From Vesta saturnalis (Eukaryota > Arthropoda > Insecta > Coleoptera > Lampyridae), in the NCBI GenBank assembly GCA_036346205.1, contig JARFJB010001981.1:248001-312000 (forward strand): a stretch of DNA of 64,000 nt, given 5' to 3'. A program made the translations under genes and the position numbers. Position 1 is the first letter of the stretch, and every line of letters starts with the position of its first letter. The notes under the pieces are model-generated. The model saw nothing but the letters and a program-made list of their open reading frames with translations, searched no databases and had not been told where the DNA came from. This document shows, piece after piece, positions 1 to 11,272 of this stretch.

Positions 1-103
1 AAATATCACTTTGTTGTCAAAATTGCCAGAAATTAGTTTAATAAATTAATAAGTAAATTTGTACCGTTAGTCGTACGTGTTTTTGTGAGTTGCAAAAAAA
101 GAA

Positions 104-952
104 ATGGCATTTACAATAGAAAAAACAGATATGTTGCGCTGTTTCTACTTATCAAATGAAAACTGCCGCCAAGCATCATTTTTCTATAACAATCAATATC
201 CTGATAGAAGACAACCTCATTACAGAACTTTTTTAAATTTGCACGTCTCATTAACAAGATTTGGGAGTTTTGAAAAACAACGTAATTTAAGGATTAGAAA
301 TGTAGATAGGAATGATGACGAGGAAATAGACATTTTAGCTTATTTTAGAGCTTTTCCGACCTCATCTACCCGGGATGCAACTCGTGAGCTACAAATTTCA
401 AGAAATAAAATACGGAAAACTTTAAAAGCATATGGTATGAAGCCCTTTAAAGTACAACTTGTACAAAATCTACAGCCACGTGATTCTCAAAATCAAATAA
501 ATTTTTGCAATTGGGTATTAAATGAGGGAAGACAGTATTTGCCTTTTATTTTGTGGACCGATGAGTCAAATTTTCATCGGAATGGTGTTTTTAATAAACA
601 TAATAATCATTTTTGGGATGATGTAAACCCTCATAAACTTCGCGAAGCAAGGAATCAAGTTCATTTTTCTACGAATGTATGGATAGGTGTAGTTTGTGAT
701 CATTTATTAGGACCATATTTTTATAACGGAACACTTAATCAACATCGCTACTTAAACTTTCTTCAAAATGAACTTCAAGATTACTTAGATAATCTCCCTT
801 TAAATCTTCTGACTCAAATATGGTTTCAACATGATGGTGCACCGCCGCATAATGCACAACCAGTGACAAATTTTTTAAATGGAGAATTTGGTGATAGGTG
901 GTCTGGAAACAGAGGACCCCATTTATGGTCGCCCAGATCACCTGATTTACTG
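104..952 (+). pseudogene. Tc1/mariner-like transposase A, N-terminal and catalytic part
   Basis: This encodes most of a cut-and-paste transposase of the IS630/Tc1/mariner superfamily, the insect type with an N-terminal helix-turn-helix carrying the DRRQP motif (residues 34-38). The start ATG at 104 gives the family's usual beginning. Two catalytic acidic residues are visible: Asp152 in WTDESNF and Asp244 in FQHDGAPPHN. The third lies in the SPDL motif, where the frame is cut at 952 by element B. The rest of the protein resumes at 3339. Without element B the two halves would still be one base out of frame, so the copy was probably already inactive. Its left terminus lies outside or at the window edge. 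Confidence 0.85.
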
Positions 953-954
953 TA

Positions 955-1379
955 CTGGCTGCCCCAAATTCGAGGGCAAGCATGGGGATCTCGCTTATTA
1001 TAAGAGATAGGATATAGGTTTAAATTCGGCACTTTTGCTAAATTCGATGCCGAGTAATAATCTGAAAAGAAATTTGAGCTAACTCGAATGGATTTGGTTT
1101 TATGCTCAAAAAACTAAAAATTTCGATTTTTGTTTTTCGCGTTTGGCTACCTTATTAGGAATTTTCAAAATTCGATTAAACATTATTAAGGCAACTTTTT
1201 ACGCACAATACTAATACGGTATTAAAAATATTATGCGACGTTTTGTTTATTCTGAACTATCATCAGGTTTATTTTTTCTTATCGGGGTTAAGACATATTT
1301 TTATGGCGTTGGGTGGAGAATGTTATGCTGATTTTAGCAATATATAACACTTCACGGTTTGATCGACTGCGAACTAAAA
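955..1379 (+). repeat. Left terminal inverted repeat of element B
   Basis: About 425 bp, inverted copy of 2919-3336. The outermost ~40 bp are nearly identical. Further in, the arm has substitutions and small indels. It ends at the sequence GCGAACTAAAAT, matched by ATTTTAGTTCGC at 2919. Confidence 0.88.
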
Positions 1380-1538
1380 TACTCTTAAATTAAAAACTAA
1401 ATATTACATTATCACGATACCCATGAATCAAACAAAACTCAGGAGTTGGCTTTTGTCATGTCATTTTCTAATTGTAAAAAGGGTAATAACTGCAAGATCC
1501 TTCGTGTTAGCGCTTTAAAATTTGCAAGTTTCTTTAGA

Positions 1539-2663
1539 ATGTTTTCAAAATCAAAAAAACGAGACATGATAAGGATATTTTATAGGTGCAATAGAAATAG
1601 TGTCAGAGCAGAGCAAAGATATTTAGAGGAATATCCGGAGAGGCAGCAACCAAACCAGAGATATTTTTTAAAATTAGACCAAAATTTGCGAGAATTTGGA
1701 TGTTTTCAGAAACCTCGAAATGCATATGGTAGCAGACTAGACAGAGATGCCGAAGAAGAAATATTACATCAGGTACTATTTGTTAGTATTATACTAATTA
1801 TAAGAATTTCCACTCACTTCACTGCTAATTTCAGCAGACATTTTTTTTGGAGAGTTATGACTTTATGTTATCCATCTTAGGTTCAAGAAAATCCTTCAAT
1901 ATCTACCAGAGAAATAGAGCAAACTATTGTAGTGCCAAAAACGACAGTTTGGCGAGTGTTAAGCAACACCGTTATAAACCATTTAAGTTACACGTTAGTC
2001 AAACTCTTCGGCCTGGGGACGATATGAGACGGTTGGATTTTGTAACCAACTTAATACCAAAATGCTGGAAAATCGCAACTTTCTCAATCAAATAATTTGG
2101 ACGAATGAGTGCAATTTTTCCACTAATGGAACGTTTAATCGTAATAACGAGCACTACTGGTCCGTTGAAAATTCACGAATTAACAGGCAAATGCGAGGAC
2201 AAGGCCACCGGTCCTTTAATGTGTGGGTTGGAATCTGGAAGGATAGGCTCCTTGGGCCAATTATTTACGAAGGTATCCTAACGTCTCAACGCTACCTCGC
2301 ATTTCTAACACACGAAATATCAGACCTTTTGGATGATGTTCCGCTAAACGAAAGATGGACTCTCTGGTGGCAAATGGACGGAGCTCCTCATAATGCTGCG
2401 ATAATAAGTGAATATCTAGGGGACCACTTAGGTAGCCAGCAAGAAGTCGAGGTTTAACCCCTTTAGATTACTTCCTCTGGGGCTATTTAAAAAATATGAT
2501 TTATAAGACGCCACCGCAAAATATAGAAGAACTCCAGAATAGGGTTGTTAATGAACTTCGTCAAATTCCCAGGCGAACCATTCAAAGAAGCGTAAACAAT
2601 TGTAGAAGAAGAATTCGTTACTGTATTCAAGAAGGAGGAAACTTGTTCGTACATTTATTATAA
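1539..2663 (+). pseudogene. Transposase of element B, with an intron and frameshifts
   Basis: Tc1/mariner-type transposase related to A. The likely start is ATG 1539, with the helix-turn-helix motif PERQQPNQR downstream. A GT-AG intron of 108 bp (1773-1880) fits well: splicing joins ...EEILHQ to VQENPSIST, the expected order for the family. After that there is a frameshift near 1965 (KQHRYKPFKL in a new frame) and another near 2060. The catalytic segments are WTNECNF (first Asp changed to Asn), WQMDGAPHN, and PLDYFLWGYLK at about 2460-2495. The frame ends at 2663 after GGNLFVHLL. The lost first Asp and the frameshifts make it inactive. Confidence 0.82.
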
Positions 2664-2918
2664 TAATTTTTATTTGTTTGTCTGTGTAATTATTTTGTTG
2701 TAACCTATCGATAAATTTGCGTTGTCGCTATTATGACCGTGTTACATAGACATACTTGTTTGAATTGTTTGTTAATGTTTTTTTTTTTAATTGTTTAAAT
2801 GTTTTTATATTTTTGTGGATGTTCTAACGAGTTTAACAAATTAAATAAGTAGAACTACTGTAATTATTCCTTGCTGGATCCAAGAAGGCGGAATCTTGTT
2901 TTTCGTATTTTTCTCTTT

Positions 2919-3336
2919 ATTTTAGTTCGCAGTCGATCAAACCATAAAGTGTTATATATTGCTAAAATCAGCATAACATTCTCCATCCAACGACATAAAA
3001 ATATATCTTAACCCCCATAAGAAAAAATAAACCTGATGATGGTTCAGAATAAACGAAACGTCACATAATATTTTTAATACCGTATTAGTATTGTGCGTAA
3101 ATAGGTGCCTTAATTTTAATCGAATTTTGAAAATTCCTAATAATAAGGTGGCCAAACGCAAAAAACGAAAATCGAAATTTTTTGAGCATAAAACCAAATC
3201 CATTCGAGTTAGCTCAAATTTCTTTTCAGATTATTACTCGGCATCGAATTTAGCAAAAGTGTCGAATTTAAACCTATATCCTATCTCTTATAATAAGCGA
3301 GATCCCCATGCTTGCCCTCGAATTTGGGACAGCCTG
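2919..3336 (+). repeat. Right terminal inverted repeat of element B
   Basis: Inverted copy of 955-1379. It contains CTGATGA followed by GAAACGTC at 3033-3064, a hammerhead-like arrangement. In the left arm the second box reads AAAAC. Confidence 0.88.
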
Positions 3337-3338
3337 TA

Positions 3339-3569
3339 CTCGATTTTTTTGTTTGGGGATTAAAGAATAAAGTGTACAGTACCAATTCTCAAACTTTGGA
3401 AGAGCTGAAAAATAAAATAAGAATGGCAGCCCAGCAAATAACACCCGAAATGTTACGCAAATGTCAACAGAATTTATTCAGAAGAGCACAGCTATGCCTT
3501 AATAACAATGGTGGACATTTTGAACAATTAATGCATTATTTTTTTCCTCGTTTTTGTTATTCATTTTAA
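3339..3569 (+). pseudogene. Tc1/mariner-like transposase A, C-terminal part
   Basis: This continues the gene interrupted at 952. The frame opens with LDFFVWGLKNKVY, the region next to the third catalytic acidic residue, and carries the usual C-terminal helices and the GGHFEQL ending of the family. The stop is at 3567-3569. An AT-rich 3' region follows, and a typical ACAGGGTG terminus is seen at about 3754. Confidence 0.85.
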
Positions 3570-3933
3570 TTTTTTAAATAAATTAATGTTTTCACAACAA
3601 ACCGACATTTGAATGTTTGTATAACTACCGCAAGCATAGCCAACTACCGGAAATCTCTTTTGTTGTACCTAACTAACTTATTTATCGATTTTAAGAAAAA
3701 ATAAAAATGGTGTCATATGTAGAATTTAATAGAATTTCAGATAATAAAAAATAACAGGGTGTACCATTTAAAAAAATCACTTTAGTTTTTGCTGCTCTTT
3801 TGTTTTTTTCATGGGAGCATTTTAAGTAAGAGCATTGAAAAGAGCGGAAAAAATTATTTAGAAATACTTTTTGAAAGATTTAAATATCTTGATATTTAGA
3901 AACTTACGGGTGTGTAATGCAAACTCACCCACA

Positions 3934-3936
<3 letters not shown>

Positions 3937-4019
<83 letters not shown>
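3937..4019. repeat. (TA)n microsatellite
   Basis: Uninterrupted TA repeat of about 80 bp between the end of transposase A's 3' region and the left arm of element C. Confidence 0.98.
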
Positions 4020-4020
<1 letters not shown>

Positions 4021-4143
4021 TGAACTTTTGTTATTTATAAAACAACAATCGTATGTAAAGACTGTTAATAATAGTCGCATGTAAAGACTCATCAAAGGGA
4101 TAGGGATCAAAATTTAGAAGAAACTTTATATTTAAAATAATAA

Positions 4144-5950
4144 AGTAATTTTTTTTTTAATGGAAATCCACTATTTTTTTAATTCTATCTTATTTAGCAT
4201 TAAAAATAAGGGTGACTTTGTATAAGAGTGTATATTCCAAAACATTGTAGTTTTTGAAATAATGGCAATTTAACATTTTTTTATTGTAAAAAGGCTATAC
4301 GGCTTTTAAGTTTTGTTGTTAGTTGGTCGTGACGGCGAGGCGAGGCATATAAAAATAATAGAGATCATCAGAAACGTCATTATTTATTGTCAGTTGATAA
4401 TTTGTGTGATGCATTAGTGTATTTTATAGCAAATTGATTTAAAACTTGAATTAAAATTGTAAATAATGAATTTTTCGCAAGCCGAGATGGTTGATATGAT
4501 TTTTGTTTTGAGAGCTAATGATAAGAATACACTCTTAGCAAGAAGACTGTATCAACAACGGTTTCCAGAGAGACGGCAACCTGAAAGAAGGGCATTTGAA
4601 AAGCATTTGGAGCGTTTTGAAAGAACTGGCAATGGGTTATATGAAAAAATACTAGAGAAAAACGTGTGCAGACTGAGGAAAATCAATTAAATGTACTATT
4701 AACAGTTACCGAAAATCCATATATTGGACAACGACCCATTCCTCAGCAGGTTGGTATTGAACGACTTACGGTACAGCGGATATTGAAGTCTCCAAAAATG
4801 CACCCCTATCACATTCAACTACTTCAAGAGTTGGTTCCTGAAGATTATCAAAGACGACTGGAATTTTGTCAATGGGCTCAAAACAAAATAAACCAACAAA
4901 GAAATCTTGTTCATTTGATTTTATTTACAGATGAGGCCATATTTCACAGAAACGGAAGTGTAAACAGACACAATTTTCATTACTATTCTACCGAAAATCC
5001 ACATTTTGTAAGATATACTTCTCAAACTAGATGGTCTTTAAATGTTTGGGGAGGTGTTGGTAATCATGTAATTGGACCATATTTTTTTTGATCAACGAGT
5101 AACAAGGGAGGTATACTTAGACTTTCTGCAAAACCATCTACCTAATTTGTTGCGTCAAGTGCCACAGGATACACAACAAGAAATGTGATTTCTTCATGAT
5201 GGGGCCCCAGTACATCATACAGGTCCCATAATAACTTTTTTAAATGCTAGATATCCAGAATGTTGGATTGGGAGGGAAGGGCCTGTTGCTTGACCTGCTA
5301 GATCCCCAGATCTTACTAAAATGGACTTTAGCATTTGGGGGTACGTCAAAGAGCAGGTTTATAAAATACCGCCTACAACAAAGGAAGACATGAAGATTAG
5401 GATTAGAAACTGTTTTCAAAACATTAGTGTTGAAATGTGTAAAAATTTAAGCAGCGAATTTGAGAGACGTATTGCATTGTGTATTCAAGGAAGAGGCGGG
5501 CATTTCGAACAACTTATTAGGTAGTACGTATTTGACGTGTTTCTAGTACTTTTATCTGTATAATTAGTTACAGGTTTAGTTACATTAGAGGTGTTAAGTT
5601 TATGATTAGGATTAGGACATAATTTGTTGAATCAAAAAAATATTGTCTTTACTTTAAGTTCGTTTAATAAAATAATTATTTATATGGGGTTCAATAAATT
5701 GTAATATTTCCATCTGAAGTGCTCGATTTTTTTTTGTTTCGCCGCGCCCCGCCATCACGGCCAACTAACAACAAAACTTGAAAGTCGTATAGCCTTTTTA
5801 CAATAAAAAAATGTTAAATTGTCATTATTTCAAAAATTACAATTTTTTGGAATATACACTCTTATACAAAGTTACCCTTATTTTTAATGCTAAATAAGAT
5901 AGAATTAAAAAAATAGGGGGTTTCTATTTAAAAAAATGATTATAGGTTCT
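4144..5950 (+). mobile_element. Mariner-like element C with ~200-bp inverted repeats
   Basis: The arms 4150-4346 and 5741-5947 are inverted copies: for example TTGTTGTTAGTTGG... near 4312 pairs with the block at 5760-5775, and AATAAGGGTGAC at 4206 pairs with its complement near 5875. They enclose one transposase reading frame. The right side runs on to a CACCCTGTA terminus at about 5990; the matching left outer end is not visible next to the (TA)n array, so the left end may be lost. Confidence 0.75.
4466..5524 (+). pseudogene. Transposase C (Tc1/mariner-like), broken
   Basis: The start ATG 4466 opens an N-terminal helix-turn-helix (VDMIFVLRANDKNT, PERRQPERR) typical of a large insect mariner family. 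A frameshift near 4675 moves the frame to TEENQLNVLLTV. The catalytic parts follow: FTDEAIFHRNG near 4927 (first Asp), FLHDGAPVHH near 5190 (second Asp), and SPDLTKMDFSIWGY near 5305 (third). The frame changes again at about 5090, and there are stops before the second motif (TGA at 5185-5187) and near 5292. It ends GGHFEQLIR at 5524. These defects show a dead copy. Confidence 0.85.
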
Positions 5951-6416
5951 TTTGAATCTACTTTTTATTGTCTATTTGTGATCACCCTGTATGAATGTAT
6001 TACAAAAATATCAATACAGCCCATTAGCGTAGGTCCCCATTTCCAAGGAAACCAACCATAACTAACTGATAAAGGCTTCGTTTAGAAAAGATTTCCACCT
6101 ATGTTTTGTCCTGCAAAAGTCATTTTTGACAAAAAATTTGAAATTTGTCAAAAACGGTTAGACTTAGGTATAGGACATTATACGTAAAATGTGTCTAAAA
6201 TTGTATGTAGAATCTAAATATGTAATAATATATAGGGTTTTCTATAAATAAAAAAATTATAAATTACTTCTAAGCTTTTATGATCTACCCTGTATAATTA
6301 AAAATATTTTTGGAATATGCACCAGAACATATCTTACAACTTTTGTATTTAATTTTTTTTGTATCTCTTTAAATAAAGGAGATATGGGACTTTGCCACAC
6401 TAATGAGCCACCCTGT

Positions 6417-6419
<3 letters not shown>

Positions 6420-6483
<64 letters not shown>
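6420..6483. repeat. (TA)n microsatellite
   Basis: About 60 bp of TA repeat directly after a CACCCTGTACAA transposon-end motif. Confidence 0.98.
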
Positions 6484-6485
<2 letters not shown>

Positions 6486-6501
6486 TATGAATGTAAAAAT
6501 G

Positions 6502-6795
6502 TGTAAGTCGGGTTAGAATAAAAAGTAGTTGGTCTAGTTATATAAGACAATTATGTTAGAGTAATTAAATTTTGTAAACCTGCCTCATGTCAATGGATTG
6601 ACAGCAAAAATTCAAGACTGTGATAAGTACATACTAATACTAAATTGGGAAAAGAAGATTGTAAAGTAATTGTGAAGAAGATATAATTGTCAATAGTGTA
6701 TATAAGGATGTTTTCAATGTTAAATGAGAGATGAGCGGATAAGAATTAACTCCAAACCTTACATTTGATAATTGAGTAGTGATAAACGGTGTTAA
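6502..6795. repeat. Dispersed repeat, uninterrupted copy
   Basis: This segment matches 52542-52720 and 59527-59610, which are the two halves of the same repeat split by an insertion. Shared blocks are TGTAAGTCGG-TTAGAATAAAA, AAAAGAAGATTGTAAAGTAA, CAATAGTGTATAT, GGATGTTTTCA and ACATTTGATAATTG. It serves as the empty-site control for the 52721-59526 element. The type of repeat is not known. Confidence 0.8.
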
Positions 6796-6896
6796 GTTAG
6801 CAGCCAATTTTCAGCAGCCACTTTCATCCCAGCAGCGAACACATCTGAGGCGTCGGTTAACCAAAAAAAAATGTAAAGCCCAGCCATAAGACCCTA

Positions 6897-9800
6897 CCCA
6901 CTTTAAACTTATAATACATATTACAAACCACCCAACAACCATCCTCAATTTATCACATTCATTTACAAAGGGGGTAATAGGTGAAAACTCATCCCCAAAT
7001 ATAAAAAACCCATAATTTCTGTCAGAAATACTCTGCCAACTTTAAACTTATAGAATGTATTATAAACAACGCAAGAATCGTCGCGACTTTATACCATTCA
7101 TTTGCAAAGGGATAATAGGTAAAAACTAACACCCAAATATAAAAAAAATCACGATTTCAGTAAGAAAATTTCAGCCAACTTTAAACTTATAAAACATATT
7201 ATAAACCACGCAACAATCAACCTGAATTTATCCCAATCATTTGCAATGGGGACAATAGGTAAAATCTCACCCCCAAAAATAAAAAAATAATTCCCGTCAG
7301 AAAAATCCTGCCAAATTTAAACTTATAAAATATATTATAAACCACGCAACAATCATCCTGCATGTATCCCATTTATTTGCAAAAGAGATAAAAGGTAAAA
7401 ACTCACCTCCAAATATAAAAAATTCATAACTTCTATCAGAAATATTCTGCCAACTTTAAACTTATAGAATATATTATAAACCACGCAACAATCATCCCAA
7501 ATTTATCCCATTCATTTGCAAAGGGAATAATAGGTAAAAACTCACCCCCAAATATAAAAAAAAATTCATAATTTCAGTAAGAAATTTTTTACCAAATTTC
7601 AACTTATAAAATATATTATAAACCATGCAACAATCATCCTGAATTTATCCCATCATTTGCAAAGGGATAATAGGTAAAACTCACCCCAAATAAAAAATTT
7701 AATTCGAGAAACATTTGCCAACTTTAAAGTATAGAATATATTATAACCAGGCAACAATCATCCTGAATTTATCCGATATTTGCAAGGGATAATAGGTAAA
7801 ATCTCCCCAAAATAAAAAAATAATTCCCTCAAAAAATCCTGCCAAATTTAAACTTTAAAATAAATTATAAACCACGCAACAATAATCCTGCGTTATCCCA
7901 TTTATTTGCAAAGGATAATAGTAAAACTACCCCAAAACAAAAAATTATAACTTTGCGAAAATTTCAACTTTAAACTAGAATATAAACCACGCAACAATCA
8001 TCCTGAATTTATCCCAATCATTTGCAAAGGGATAATGGTAAAATCTCACCCACAAATATAAAAAATTCATAATTCTCAAAATATTTGCCAACTTTAAACC
8101 TTAGAATATATTATAAACCACGCAACAATTATCCCAAATTATCCCATTATTTGCAAAATGAATAATAGGTAAAAACTCACCCTCAAATTAAAAAATTATA
8201 ATTCACAGAAATATTCTGCCAACTTTAAATTATAGAATATAAACCACGCAACAATCATCCTGAATTTATCCCTATTTGCAAAGGGGTAATAGGTAAAATC
8301 TACACCCAAAAATAAAAAATAATTCCGCAGAAAATCTGCCAACTTAAACTTGTAAAAATATTATAACACGAACAATATCCTGATTATTTATTGCAAAGGG
8401 ATAATAGGTAAAAACTACCCAAAATAAAAAAATCATAATTCGAAGAAAATTTTAAATTAAACTTTAAAAATATTATAACCACCAACAATCATCCGCATAC
8501 CATTTTTTGAAAGGTGGTAAAACTCCAAAAAAAATTAAACTCCACATAAACCTCCAACTTTAAACTTATAAAATATTAAAACCACCAACAACATCCTCAA
8601 TTTATCCCATTCATTTCAAAGGGATAATAGGTAAAACTCACCCCAAATATAAAAACCCATAATTTCTGTCAGAAATATCTGCCAACTTTAAACTTATAGA
8701 ATTATTATAACAACGCAACAATCATCCCATTTATCCATTCATTTGCAAAGGGATAATAAGTAAAAACTAACCCCAAAATAAAAAAATACTTTCATAGAAA
8801 TTCTCCAACTTTAAACTTATAAAAATATTATAAACCACGCAACAATCAACCTGAATTTATCCCATCATTTGCAAAGGGGAAATAGGTAAAATCTCACCCC
8901 AAAAATAAAAAAATAATTCCCGTCAGAAAAATCCTGCCAAATTTAAACTTATAAAATATATTATAAACCACGCAACAATCATCCTGCATGTATCCCATTT
9001 ATTTGCAAAAGAGATAAAAGGTAAAAACTCACCTCCAAATATAAAAAATTCATAACTTCTATCAGAAACATTCTGCCAACTTTAAACGTATAGAATATAT
9101 TATAAACCAGGCAACAATCATCCTGAATTTATCCGATGCATTTGCTAAGGGGATAATAGGTAAAATCTCACCCCCAAATATAAAAAAAATCATAATTCGT
9201 CAGAAGAAATTCCTGCCAAATTTAACTTGTAAAAATATTATAAACCAGCAACAATCATCCTGATTTATCCCATTTATTTGCAAAGGGATAATAGGTAAAA
9301 CTCACCCCAAACTAAAAAAATCATAATTCCCGTCAGAAAATTCTGCCAACTTTAAACTTGTAAAATATATTATAAACCAGCAACAATCATCCTGAATTTA
9401 TCCCATTATTTGCAAGGGGATAATAGGTAAAATCTCGACCCCAAATATAAAAAAAATAATTCCCATCAGAAAAATCCTGCCAAATTTAAACTTATAAAAT
9501 AAATTATAAACCACGCAACAATAATCCTGCGTGTATCCCATTTATTTGCAAAGGGGATAATAGGTAAAAACTCACCTCCAAATACAAAAAAAATTCATAA
9601 CTTCTGTCGGAAATATTCTGCCAACTTTAAACTTAGAATATAAACCACGCAACAATCATCCTGAATTTATCCCAATCATTTGCAAAGGGGATAATGGGTA
9701 AAATCTCACCCACAAATATAAAAAATTCATAACTTCTATCATAAATATTCTGCCAACTTTAAACCTATAGAATATATTATAAACCACGCAACAATTATCC

Positions 9801-11272
9801 CAAATGTATCCCATTCATTTGCAAAATGAATAATAGGTAAAAACTCACCCTCAAATATAAAAAAATTCATAACTTCTATCAGAAATATTCTGCCAACTTT
9901 AAACTTATAGAATATAAACCACGCAACAATCATCCTGAATTTATCCCGCTCATTTGCAAAGGGGTTAATAGGTAAAATCTCACACCCAAAAATAAAAAAA
10001 ATAATTCCCGTCAGAAAAATCATGCCAACTTTAAACTTGTAAAATATATTATAAATCACGAAACAACTATCCTGGATTTATTTATTCGCAAAGGGGATAA
10101 TAGGTAAAAACTCACCCCCAAATATAAAAAAAATTCATAATTTCAGAAAGAAAATTTTTGCGAAATTTAAACTTATAAAATATATTATAAACCACGCAAC
10201 AATCATCCTGCATGTATCCTATTTATTTGCAAAAGAGATACTAGGTAAAAACTCACTTCCAAATATAAAAAATTCATAACTTCTATCATAAATATTCTGC
10301 CAACTTTAAACCTATAGAATATATTATAAACCACGCAACAATTATCCCAAATGTATCCCATTCATTTGCAAAATGAATAATAGGTAAAAACTCACCCTCA
10401 AATATAAGTAAATTCATAACTTCTATCAGAAATATTCTGCCAACTTTAAACTTATAGAATATATTATAAACCACGCAACAATCATCCCAAATGTATCCCA
10501 TTCATTTGCAAAGGGAATAATATATCAGAAATATTCTGCCAACTTTAAACTTATAGAATATAAACCACGCAACAATCATCCTGAATTTATCCCGCTCATT
10601 TGCAAAGGGGTTAATAGGTAAAATCTCACACTCAAAAATTCAAAAATCATAATTTCTGTCAGAAAAATCCTGCCAAATTTAAACTTATAAAATATATTAT
10701 AAACCACGCAACAATCATCCTGCATGTATCCCATTTATTTGCAAAAGAGATAAAAGATAAAAACTCACCTCCAAATATAAAAAAATTCATAACTTCTATC
10801 AGAAATATTCTGCCAACTTTAAACTTATAAAACATATTACAAACCACGCAAAAATCATCCTAAATTTATCGCATTCATTTGCAAAGGGGTTAATAGGTAC
10901 AATCTTACCCCCAAATATAAAAAAAATCGTAATTCCCGTCAGAAAAATCCTGCCAACTTGAAACTTGTAAACTATCCTGGATTTATCCCATTTATTCGCA
11001 AAGGGGATAATAGGTAAAAACTCACCCCCAAACTTAAAAAAAATCATAATTCCCGTCACAAAAATTCTACTAACTTTAAACTTGTAAAATATATTGTAAA
11101 GCACGCAGCAATTATCCCTTAATTTATCCCATTAATTTGCAAAAGGTAAAAACTCACCCCCCAAATATAAAAAAAATCATAATTCCCGTCACGAAAAATG
11201 CTGCCAACTTTAAACTTGTAAAATATGTTATACACCACGCAACAATTATCTTGAATTTATCCCATTAATTGG
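6897..11272. repeat. Satellite array, ~138-bp monomer
   Basis: About 30 head-to-tail monomers. Intact units are 137-139 bp between successive GCCAAC/GCCAAA boxes (7035, 7173, 7310, 7449). A unit runs: GCCAACTTTAAACTTATA, then ATATTATAAACCACGCAAC, then AATCATCCTGAATTTATCCC, then TTCATTTGCAAAGGGGATAA, then AAAAACTCACCCCCAAATAT. The unit has no gene; the short open frames in it are repeat artefacts. Between about 7600 and 8930 the spacing falls to 97-132 bp through many small deletions. Monomer variants recur in the same order 1.6-1.7 kb apart, so there is higher-order structure. Confidence 0.97.

Larger units (their letters stand above)
955..3336 (+). mobile_element. Mariner-like element B, nested inside transposase A
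   Basis: A complete 2.38-kb DNA transposon with long terminal inverted repeats (955-1379 and 2919-3336). The ends read CTGGCTGCCCC on the left and GGGACAGCCTG on the right, each bordered by TA (953-954 and 3337-3338), the target duplication expected for Tc1/mariner elements. The insertion falls in the SPDL motif of transposase A, which continues directly after it. The arms differ at scattered sites, so the insertion is old. It carries its own broken transposase gene. Confidence 0.9.
5951..6896. other. Non-coding stretch with transposon-end motifs
   Basis: No supported gene. The motif CACCCTGTA or ACCCTGTA recurs at about 5991, 6288 and 6412, which is the usual outer end of insect mariner elements and their short derivatives. 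So this is probably a pile of element ends. It contains a (TA)n array and the dispersed repeat listed separately. Confidence 0.6.

Noticed and set aside
9739..11104. Minus-strand frames with repeated FYKFKVGRIFL
   Set aside because: Artefacts of the satellite monomer read in an open frame.
6897..11272. CRISPR-like array
   Set aside because: Repeats are contiguous with no unique spacers and the genome is eukaryotic; it is a satellite.
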